Positions 49,701 to 61,700 of a stretch of 64,000 nucleotides of DNA are shown here, one piece after another. The first letter of the stretch is position 1; every line of letters starts with the position of its first letter. The translations under genes were made by a program, and so were the position numbers. The notes under the pieces are model-generated. The model had not been told where the DNA came from. It did no database searches and saw only the letters and a list, made by a program, of their open reading frames with translations. The stretch is from Pristionchus mayeri (lineage: Eukaryota; Nematoda; Chromadorea; Rhabditida; Neodiplogasteridae). The DNA is taken from NCBI GenBank assembly GCA_036245805.1, contig BTRK01000006.1, forward strand, positions 1 to 64,000, written 5' to 3'.

Positions 49701-52700
49701 AGAAGTTCGAAATAGCCATTTTATTCCGAATCGAGCGGAAACCCAGTTTTATCAGGAGCTGTCATCACACCTCCATAGTTTAAAATGAGCGAATTATGCA
49801 AAATGAAGTTATCCACGATGTTCAGTATGGAAAACTATCCCAGGAAACATGTTTATATGGTTATAATATTTTTTGGGCTGTACCGAGGCCACTACATATA
49901 TACATATATATATTACTTGTTGAAGATATCGAGAACGGTTTCATATATATGTGTGACCTGACCATGTAGAACACGTTTTTAAAAAAAGAAAACAGCTTAC
50001 TTCTGGTGCTATAAATGAGTGAACAGCGGGATGGTAGAAACCAGAATTGACAGTGGCTGCGTCTAAAAAAAATCATTCAAACGCTATGCACTTAGCTTAA
50101 GAGACAATCCGAGTAAATGAAGTTATGCTTGGAATTTAGCAAAAACTCACTGATCTTAACTTGTACAGATGAATATAAATTTAGCTACCGCAACTCGATC
50201 GATTGTGTAATTTGGCAATAGTTTCGAACGCCTGATATATTACATCGGCAACATTTTGTTGGTAATACTTGTAGCTTCCTCCCAATCGGATTCTATATCG
50301 CCCAACAAAATAGATTGTTGGCGCTTTCCTGTACCCTTCCACCACTTTTACTTAAGGTCTGGCTTAGATTGCTCAGGCTTATAATATGCTTAGATTGCTT
50401 ATGAATCTGCTTACAGTGCTTAAGCTTCAATTTTGATTCTTTAAGGATAGGGGCTTTAGAGGCGTGGCCCCCCGGGTCTCGCTCGCAATGGGAAAATGCT
50501 CGAAATCGGGACAGCGTGGAAAAAGCGCAAGGCAGCAAGTTAATGTATCAATCTTTATCAGGCATACCCAGTCGTCGTAGTGGTAGAGCTCTGCATCTAA
50601 TTCCATAATCATGCAGGTTCGAATCTGCGCGGATGAAAGTGGCTTGCACTTTTTTGCAAATTTTTGTATGAAATCTTTTAATCATTCCGACAGTCAGTAA
50701 AATTATCCATTTGTTTTCTAACTTTGTGTGATGTATTTGAATGATGTGAACTACAAACTACCAGTGGAGCAGCTATACACGAGTACAATGGCCCATTTTA
50801 CGCCTATACCTGATTTTAATTAGCGTATGCTGACCTAATTAGAGTTGTCTAATTAAGCTGCTCCAGTGGTCATTTGTGAAGAATCCCAGAGCTACTGAAA
50901 TCGCTTTTGATCGTCCAATTTGGTCAAGAATTCCGGCTGTCGGAGCTCTTGCGGATTTTGAGCGAAATCGGTATTCCCGAAAGTGGGCGTGGCTTGTGGT
51001 CTCTAGGTATACCTTATGGCCATATTGTTTATTTTTTTTGGAAGGTCGAGAAGTCGAGCTATTGACGTACAAATTATGTGGAAGTGTTCCCTACTCATAT
51101 ACGTTACCTCCTCCAAGTTACAGCTCAATGCAATCATTTTGAAGTATGCGAAAGCTCTCTACAGTAGCGTCCAACTATTATCATTAACACCGCGGACCAC
51201 GTAGCGACCGAAGGTCGCTAGTTTTTACCTACTTATTTGTGTGCACAGTTATTTCCTTAACAATTCGTTGTCAGGTGCAAGGTAGAGACAGAACTGACCA
51301 AAACACAGCGTTTCCCCACCACGGAGAGATAGGACACTGTTTTTTTTGGAATTGTGCCTAAAGCTGCCTGTAGGAACTCTTGAACAGAAGATTGCACTAG
51401 GCGTCAGTCGTCTGCTTCTCTGCGCTCTCTTCACTCTCTCACAACACTCTCTTTCGGGTCAACCGCGACGCGACCGCGACGCTCTCTGTTTCTCTCTCTC
51501 ACTTTGCACTGACCCTCGCTTTTGTCTGACTTCTCTCGCTCATGTCCGCTCTCGAAACGCTGTGCAAAATAGGATGGAAAAGATTTTATTACTTTTCCTC
51601 CATTCTCTAAAAATGATTTGAGTTCGTTTTTCTCGTGAGAAGCGCAGAATTTTAAATGTCAGTCGTTCAAAACTAAGTTCACTCACTCCAATAGTATCTT
51701 ATAAATATGTCAAACCTGCATCACATTGTTTAACGGCAGAAGCGGGTACTTCATCTTCGTTAGGTCTGGTGTCGTACGTTTGTTCTCTGTTGACGGGATA
51801 CTTCAACACATCGACACTGGCACCAACTGCTCTACTCTCTTCAGCAATCGCAGCTATCTCTTCATCCTCCAGTAATCGATGTAACTACAAATTGGTGCCT
51901 ACAATGGGATCCTACGCAAACCTTGATGGATTGGCGTATACCACTTGAAAAAATCGTCAAAAATACGACTGTGCAGTTTCCTTTGGTCACTAGTTCCACT
52001 ATAAAATAATAAAGATGCAACGTATGTAATGCATTCGCTTTTACATTAGGCAAAGAACACACCCGCAGAAAGCGACGCACCTCACGCTTGCGCGGCCGGG
52101 AAGACAATGCGCCCAGTTGAGCATCCTTCTCAGTTGCCGGCGGCTCGCGTATCGGGACCATTGCCATAGCTTTAATGATATATCACGCGAGTCACGACAC
52201 GAGGGAATCGAGGTATCACCGATTTTGGCCATCTCTTGGCATGTCTTTCGATCCCCAATGTGTCGCTGCTCTCTGATCATTCTTAAGATCACTGCACTGG
52301 GCTCTCTACTTGAGGCCTTAACTTTGACCAAGTATATCACGCTTCTGGTGCCAATTTAATGAGCTCAGATAGACTACATGATTTTCAGCTCTATCTATTT
52401 ATAAAAAAGGGGGGGGGGGCTAATACGGTGTTTAGTGTACTATCGTCCCAGAGCCGTAACAAAATATTACCTGTATCTTTATATCAGAGGTATTCTGAGA
52501 GATCGCAGGTGCCCATTCACAACAGTTTTCCATGGGAAACGAACTGGACTGTAGATAGGCGTGATCATCTTCTAATTCTGCACTATACGTAATTTTAGCC
52601 TACTTTTAGCGAGTACGCGCGACTAATTAAGTTGGAAAAAAACGATGAAATCTGTTGTCGACGCTGCGTCTTCTGAAGCGAAACGGACTGCTTGTTCAAA

Positions 52701-55700
52701 ATGGTTCTGCTTATCGTCCTCAGCGGCCTCGAGAACCCCAAAAATCAGCTATTCAGAAATTCGTCATTCTTTTCTGTGCCAGATCTTTCCGGATTTGCCC
52801 AATTCTTAGGCAAACGCTCTCATATCATAGGTCCTCTGAGAGATTGCATGAAAGCGGTACCGTCCATTCACAAACTGTTCAAAGTGCTTCAACCTCATCC
52901 CCACTTTGGTGATAGGTGCACCTAAGGTCAAGTAACTTCCATTTAACTTTGTGGTTCCGGAAATTGAAAATTGCCTAAAAGCCGGCTCTGGAAATTTCAA
53001 AAGTTTGAAAATTCATAACATGCTTCAAAGTTGAGTAGGAACTTCGCCAAAAAAAATGATCGTCACGACAAGGTGAACAACTTTATTTTGAGATCGAAAA
53101 CCAAAAAGAAATATTAAGTATTGATATTGTAGAAAGTGTGTTTTTTCGAAATCCCAAAGTTGAAAAAAATCTACGTCGTGAAAAAAAATTCCAATTGCAA
53201 ATGAGATCTCTTCGGATTCGGAATCAACGTCATTTTTTGTACCGGTAAAAATTCTATTTTCAAAAATCGCGAACGTGATATTTTTTTTTTCGCCGAAAAG
53301 TGTGTTTTTACTCAAGATCGAAAATTTCACTTTCTAATTTTTGTGTCGAAATCGCTCAGATATATCTTTTCTTTCAATTTTCGATGCTTACCAACCTTTA
53401 TGTGCCAATTCCCGTCGAAAAAAACGGATATTTCAATATTTTCAAAAATCAGTTTTTTTCACCAATTTTCTCAAATTTTAGGTAGCAAAACATGATTTTT
53501 GAAATTATTGAAATCTCCGGTTTTTTCGGCGGGAATTTCTATATAAAGGCTGGTAAGCATCGGAAATTGAAATAAAAGATACATCTGAGCGATTTCAACA
53601 CAAAAATTAGAAAGTGAAATTTTCGATCTTGAGCAAAAACACGCGATCGGACAAGTTATCGTGTTCGGCGAAAAAAGCGCGATATCACGTTGGCGATTTT
53701 TGAAAATAGAACTTTTCCCGGTATAAAAAAATGACGTAGATTCTGAATCCGAAAATATCTCATTTGTAATTGGAATAATATTTCCACGATATCGATTTTT
53801 TTTAACTTTTGGATTTCGAAAAAAACACACTTTCTACAATATCAATACTTTGCCTAAGAATTGGGCAAATCCGGAAAGATCTGGCACAGAAAAGAATGAC
53901 GAATTTCTGAATAGCTGATTTTTGGAGTTCTCGAGGCCGCTGAGGACGATAAGCAGAACCATTTTGAACAAGCAGTCCGTTTCGCTTCAGAAGACGTAGC
54001 GCCGACAACAGATTTCATCGTTTTTTTCCAACTTAATTAGTCGCGCGTACTCGCTAAAATTAGGCTAAAATTACGTATAGTGCAGAATTAGAAGATGATC
54101 ACGCCTATCTACAGTCCAGTTCGTTTCCCATGGAAAACTGTCCGCCGAGGGTGACCCCCAGTAACCCCCAATGACCCCACACCTTTAGCGCATTCAACTT
54201 AAGAAAATTGGGCCTTAATTGGTGCTATCGTATTCAGCAGGCAATTCTGTCTCGGTTCATATTTTAAAAATAGTAAATATTTCTGTAATTTCATTATGAA
54301 ATTCTCGAGAAAAAATCTTTTTATTTTTTTAAGTTTTTTAAGAACACAGTATCAAGTATCGTGAAGTGAGTTTTTTCTTTCGATAATTTCATAATTAAAT
54401 TACCGAAATATTTATAATTTTCAAAGTACATATTACATATAAGGGGGGCTAAGGACCCATTTGAGAAACAACGAACTAGTGAGTTTTCTTCAAGTATTTT
54501 TTAGTTGTAATAATTGAACTTCATTTAATATTTACACTGTAATATTTGGTCGCTTGTTCAATTATTAAAAATTTTGTGATACCTATACAAATTTTTAAAA
54601 TGATTTTAAAGCATTTTTAAAGGTAACAAAAAATTTCGTAATAATCAAACGAGCGACCAAATATTACTCGTAATTATAGAACGAAGTTAAATTATTACAA
54701 AATTTGAGCTAGTTCGTTGTTTCTAGAATGGGTCCTTACTCCCCCTTATATGATATGATGCAGAATTGCATGCTGAACACGATGGAACCCATGTAGGCCC
54801 AATTTTCTCTAAGTTGAATGCGCTAGAGGTGTGGGGTCATTGGGGGTTGCTGGGGGTCACCCGGGGCGCACAGGTTTCCATGGGAAACGAACTGGACTGT
54901 ATTTTATTTATGCGAGATATCAGGTCTCAAAAGTTTATGACTATTTTCACTATGCCATGTTTTCACCCCTGTCCTTGGATGTTGACCGATTTACTTCTAG
55001 TCTTCACCATTTATAAGGGTTTGGGTTCTCTATCTAGCGCAAATTATCTCACTCCCACAGAGCTCGTACGAATCTCGTGATAAACTCGAAAATTCAACTA
55101 TAGATGGGCAAGTTGACTAACTTTTTGAAAGGTTCAAAATTCTTCGGAGAACCGTGCGAGGTGCAAATTGAATACACTGCAGTGAATTAATTCCAACGGG
55201 TTATTCTGATTTCATTCGATGTGCAGTTATATCCACGTTCATAATGAGCGAACAATCCGAAAAATACAATGGGGTGGTAATTCACAAATTAGTATCTTTA
55301 GATCCTGGATTTGCGTTGAGGCTCATTTGTTGTGGTTCGTGAAGCAATTTCCCTATTAAGTACATGACCATAATTATGAGATATTTGAACCATACGTTGT
55401 TGAGTTAAACTTATCGGAAAGTGGAAGTCCAATTTCATACATTAAAATATGATATTTGCTTATCCTCCCGTTCCAAACATACAGTCGCGCCGGAAAGTCA
55501 CCGGGCACTTTTTGAATTTGTTGTAACTTTTTGTCCCAGAAAGGCATCATACTGGTACTAAGGTATGATGTACCAAATTCATTGGACATTATGGTCATGA
55601 TAATATGACATGACGTCATTGCTAAATTATTGCGTAGTGATAACGCAATCAATCTGCACTATTTCAAAACGGCATTATTCTTACATAGATTTTTTCCTGC

Positions 55701-58700
55701 TGGCCAAACTTTCTGAGGTTGGAGTTATGACTGAGGTCCATCCAAAAAAAAAATTTGAAGTTGTTGAGCGGTCGCACGTTGGCTGCAGCCGTGCTGCAAA
55801 AACAGGGTCCGAAATTCAGATCTCGGCTTCTAGACTAGCTAGAGACTCGTTCCAAGCATCAAAATTATCGTAATCACAATTCAAAATAATCCAGAGAATA
55901 TGAAAATGTTTGCTCAACATTTGCCCTCAGGGCACCAAAAAATTACTTTTTTGAATGCTCATTTTTTGGACATTCATAACTTTCTGGAAAAATCTGGTTT
56001 TATGCGATAATGTTCAAAATGTATTAAAGTTAAAATAAATTAAGTTAAATATAATTTAATTAAATTCCCAACTTTTTAGAGTGTTTGGATAACTTTCCTT
56101 TCCGCGGCGACCGTTTTTCGGAGGGATACTCGGGTCGGGAAACACCTTCTTTACGCACTCTCGTCGTCTGCACTCTCTCGCCCATAGGGGTAAACATGGT
56201 GTTTCCCGACCCGAGTATCCCTCCGAAAAACGGTCGCCGCGGGCAGAAAAGTTAACCAAACACTCTAAAAAGTTGGGCTTCATATCTTTAATACATTTTG
56301 AACATTCTCACATAAAAACCAGATTTTTACCTACCTTCCCCTAAAAGTTATGAATGCCCAAAAATGAGCATGCAAAAAAGTTATTTTTTGTGCCCTGAGG
56401 GCAAATGTTGACCAAACATTTTAATATTCTCAGGATCATCTGGAATTATGATTACGATCATTTTGATGCTTGGAAGGAGTCTCTAGCTTGCCTAGAAGCC
56501 GAGTTCTGAATTTCAGACCTTGTTTTTGTAGCATGGCTGCAGCAAATGTACGTCCGAGCAGCACCTTCAAAAATTTATTCTGGGTAGGCCTCGGTCATAA
56601 CTCCAACCTCAGAAAGTTTGGCCAGCAGGAAAAAATCTATGTAAGAATAATGCCGCTTTGAAAAAGTGCAGATTGATTACGTTATCACTACGCAATAATT
56701 TAGCAATGACGTCATGTCATATTATCATGACCATAATGTCCGATGAATTTGGTACATCATACCTTAGTAACAGTATGATGCCTTTCCGGGGCAAAAAGTT
56801 GCAACAAATTCAAAAAGTGCCCGGTGACGGCGCGACTGTATATTGATTACAGTATTTTTCAAGGTTGTCTGGACATTAGCACTTCGACTATCCCTCAACG
56901 ACTGGACAGAATCGGTAGGTCCGGGCAATTCGAGAAATAATCATCAACAAAAAGCACGAAAAGTAGGCATATTTCGGCCTTTCAGGAAAAATTTGTTCGT
57001 TTCTCTCAAACTACGCATCACAGTTTAGATTGCAATGCATGGTAGTATTTCAATACCAAGCCCCTACCTCAAGCTAAAAGGAAAATTGAAACATCCGATG
57101 CTGACGAGGCCAAACTTGAAAAATTAAATAGTCAGAAACTTTTGAGACAACCTAATATATAAAAAAAAACTTTTTTTGAATAACAGTTCTGAGCTTAGCA
57201 AAATAAATCGATGTGATGCGAAGATTCAAAATCTAAATGTTCATCAAATTAAAACTTTTCGTAGCATTAATTATAGTGCCTCGTTTTTGTGCTAAAATCG
57301 ACTCATCTCCCTTTGCTCTTCCGCTAGTCACTTCTTCATTTGACCTTAAACCCTGTGGCAGTCGCCTCCTCTGCCTCTCCCGCACACCACCTGGTAGTTC
57401 AAAAGGAAAAGAGTCGATTTTAGCACAAAAACGTGGCATTATAATTAAAGATACGAAATGGTTCAGAGGTTTAATTTGATCAAAATTTGGATTTGGAATC
57501 TTCGCATCACAGCGGTCAGAACGATCTAATTTTCTAAGCTCAGAACTGATATTCAAAAAAGTTAATTTTTATATATTGGGGTGTGCCAAAAGTTCGTTCC
57601 GCAATTTTTTGAAAAATTATTTTTCAACAACCATTTACCTTTTGAGTCATTACTAAGCAGCACTGGATAGGTCTGTACTTCCGTTTTCATACTTCAGGGC
57701 TTAGAATACTCGCATTTTCGTAAAAATAAATTCAATTCTGATCCGAATGAAATCACCTCATCGCAAGTTCTTTGCTGTGAAGAGATATAAACCAGATAAT
57801 CGACTCCTGTGAGTTGGTAGTTCGCTATAAGCAAAATGCGCATCATCCTTGTGTCTCAAATTGCATTGCAGAATCACAATGAAAGTGGTGATTTTCCACG
57901 CATTATTTTAAAAAGTTGCGAATTTTTTTCCAAGCATGGTAATAAATGATTTCTAATAACTTAAAAATAAGAACGTTTATATTTCGAGAGAATTTCGCAT
58001 CGATAAAAGATCATAAAATTAAATGATTTAAAAATTCGGACTTCGAAATATACATGAAAGTTGAAAGTTTTGCTCTATTTCAGCTACCACTAAAGATAGT
58101 TGCTGGCTAAATATTTTTAAAATAACCGTATATCCAGCACCTTATATGGTTTCAATATGGGTCTCCTGGAGCAGTCTCAATTTGAGTTAGAAAATATTTT
58201 AGAACGGGTCCGAAAATCAACTTTTCAGCGTATTTCATCCTAATGCATCAGTATTTAAAAGATTTCATAGCGGAATAAAATAGTTTACGTGAGCATGCAA
58301 TATGTATGAACTAATATGGCGTATGACGCATTGTGGTTCGAAAGAGAAAAAATAAGAAAAAAAACGGAACGAACTTTTGGGACACCCCAATATTTTGAAT
58401 AAATAAAATTTATGAAAAATGAAATAGATAGCCTCCAAATTCTGCACAATACATAATTTTAGCGAGTACGTGCGACTATTAATTGGGAAGAAAACGAAAT
58501 CTGTTTTTGAAGATACGTATTCTGAAGCGAACGGGGACTCCTTTTGCAAAATGATTCATCCTCAGCAACATCCTCAGTGAGATTCCTCACAAGCACCCTC
58601 GAGAACCCCAAAAATCAGATATTCAGAGAATCGTCATTTTTTGCTGTGCCATCCTCAAATCGATTTTTACACAAACGCTCTCATATTGATTAATCCTAAA

Positions 58701-61700
58701 TTTTCCATTTTCTCTCAGTATATTTCTGAGGGCAATATTAATTAAGTAAGCAAAACGATACTAGGTCGGATGAGAACTATGATGTCATGCCGTCTTTGAT
58801 ATATCAAAGGCGGCATAGTTCTCATCCGACCTAGTACCAGCAAAACAGATAATTCGCGGATAATTCTTTGTTTGCGTGTTAAAGACAAAATGGAATTGTT
58901 AAACTAGATGAAGAAAGCAAACGATACTGGACTACGAGGGGATGGAAAATCACACAACATGAGACCACATTAGGTAGTAATCACACTCGTTTTCTCGTTT
59001 TCACACACTGATCGTTTTAATCACATAGGTAATTCAGACGTTTTGTGAAGATATTTCTTAATATTTTGCAATCGCGAAAAATAGTGATATGAAGCCTGAA
59101 CATTCTGCATTGTAAAGATCACAAAAATCTATTTATAAAATTTCGATAAATGGGCAAAGAGCTCACGATGAATATCGGAAGGAACGATGCTGTGTGGCCC
59201 TGGTGTTAATGAAGATAAGGGGAGCGGCGACTCGGAAATTGCAAAGGAAGCAGTTGCATTGTTCCTTCTTATACGCGTGGAAGTCGATGCTGTTGGAGTG
59301 AGCCGACCTCTGTAAATGCGCAAACGAATTTTCTTTCGGAAATTATCGAATCATATATTGTAGTACAAGACCTCGTAATTAGTGAAGCGCAATTTTCCGT
59401 AATGATTTTAAATGCAGATTCTCTCCGTGGTCGCCGAGATTCAATGGAGACTGATCTTGCTCGTGCATCTTGTATCGGATCCTGAAAACAATGTGCATGG
59501 TTCCAAGAGTATATGAAAGAAAAATTTAGTGATGCCAAGTGATATATTCTGTAAGCTTGAGCTTTGGGCGATCATTTTGCCAGAGTTGTGCCCTACCTTA
59601 CCCTTTCACTGCGTTCTTACAGAAAACGCGTTTTAAATAATATCTAAAAAGAAAATGTGTGAAAAAACTGGGGGCGGACAAGAGCAAAACAACCAAAAGC
59701 ACAACTCAACGGCATTCGATGGGGAGTTGGTCTAGCAACTTGGGAGTTGTGTCATTGTTACCAGTATGCGCTCCCTTACCTTTGCATATGTAAGTCTTGT
59801 TCCCAGACGATCGTGAGTTTCAACGTATAGGGGGTCATGGAAATCCACATATCATGAACCCCTATACGTTGATTTGGCGCGCAACTCAAGATCGTCTGGT
59901 AACAAGACTTATTAGGTTGAACAGAAAGTCTTTATAAACTGTTTTGCTCGATCACTGCTCAGTGCACGAGACCTTTGGTGTTCCCTCGCCTCTAGTGAAT
60001 AACACATGACAAAGGGACTATGTGGTCAACAACTCCCCATTCCACGCCTTTCATTCTGCCACTAGTAAGACCACGATGTTTGTTCCAACGGCCTTGCACA
60101 TCCGCAACGTTCTGTTATTCGTATTCCTCTCTCACACTACAATGAAGGAATAGGAACGTCAGTTGGCTGAAGTGTACGATTCATATGCCACTCACTACCA
60201 GACCATGCGCAATTGGTGCCAACTCTTCGAGAAGGGGGGCTTTTCCATGGATGATCATGACCGGTCTGGGAGGCCACCCGAGCTGGATTTGGATGCGCTA
60301 CGGATCGTAGTGGAATTGGATCCTTCCCAAATACCCGCGACATGGCAGCCACACTTGGGGTATCGCAAAGCACCATCGTAAAATGATTGGTCTCCATTGG
60401 CAAGAAGAAGAAGCTAGGCCGTTTCATACCCCACAAATTGACCCAAGACCAGTTTGACCACCGTGTCGACGATTCCCTTTCTCTACTCACTCTTCACGCT
60501 GGAGATCGATGGTTGGACCGTCTCATAACAGGGGTCGAGAAGTGGGTCTGCTATGAGAATCACCATAGGAGGGCACAGTGGTGGATGCCAATGAGACCCC
60601 ACAGGACGTCGCAAAGCCTGACCTTCACCCTATGAAAATCTTGCTCTCTGCCTGGTGGGGGGTGGATGGCCCGATTTACTGGGAGCTCCTACCCGAGAAG
60701 CGGATAATTACTGAATGTGTCTACACTAAACAACTACAGAATCTCAAGAAGAAATTCGCACAATCTGCCCTGAACGGCAAGAAAGTGTACTATCAACACG
60801 ATAACGCCCGACCCCATGTTGCACGGCAGGCCAAGCAGGAGCTGTCCAAATATGGTTGGATGGTTCTCCCTCATACACCGTATTCTCCTGACTTGGCCCC
60901 TTCGGATTATTGGTTGTTCTCGGATCTGACCCGTCATCTCGATCAGAGATCCTTCACTTCCCGTGGGGCGATCGAGGCCGCACTCAAGCAATATTTTGAT
61001 TCGCGCCGAGATGGGTTCTATAAGGAGGGAATCCATAAGTTGCCTGAACGTTGGAGATTTGTCGTAGATAACAATGGTGCATACGTTTGATTTCGCTCTT
61101 GCGCTTTATTGTCAGAAGAAGGGAAATAAAAAGTTTATAAAGACTTTCTGTTCAACCTAATACATATGCAAAGGTAAGGGAGCGCATACTGGTAACAATG
61201 ACACAACTCCCAAGTTGCTAGACCAACTCCCCATCGAATGCCGTTGAGTTGTGCTTTTGGTCGTTTTGCTTTTGTCCGCCCCCGAAAAAAACAACTGGTC
61301 ACAAGATTCTTTATGATGAGCGCGAAGTATTCAGCAACTTACAGGGTGCGCCAAAATTACGTGGACATATGTTTGCATATGATTGCAGCCTTTGGAATGG
61401 GACTTGAGCGACCCGGTTCAAGGCAAAGCTTATCAACTATAGGGGCGATAGTAACCTACCGGGGAGGGGGGGTGACAATTACCCAAACGACAATTGCCCA
61501 ACTCATCGCCGTTGGCTTGCAATTTGGCGTAGCGACTTGGGACTTGTTTCATTGTAACCAGTATGCGCTCTCAAACATTTACCTTAGTCTATTAGTCTTG
61601 TTACCAGGCGAACTTCAGTTTCAACGTATAGGGGGTCGTGGAAATGCATAAACCATGAACCCCTATACGTTGATTTGAAGCGAAACTCATGATCACCTGG

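Larger units (their letters stand above)
59670..61283. mobile_element. Foldback element interrupted by mariner
   Basis: GGGGGCGGACAAGAGCAAAA and its inverse bound the element. Blocks CAACTCAACGGCATTCGATG and ACCAGTATGCGCTCCCTTAC recur inverted on both sides. Removing the mariner (59912-61160) and one TA leaves a foldback of roughly 365 bp. An uninterrupted relative lies at 61461-61838. In the iRhom intron between exons 3 and 4. Confidence 0.85.

Noticed and set aside
49650..49745. Possible extra iRhom exon on the - strand ending at a GTGGGA donor
   Set aside because: The open frame looks protein-like, but its phase cannot join exon 7 (phase 1) to exon 8 without a stop.
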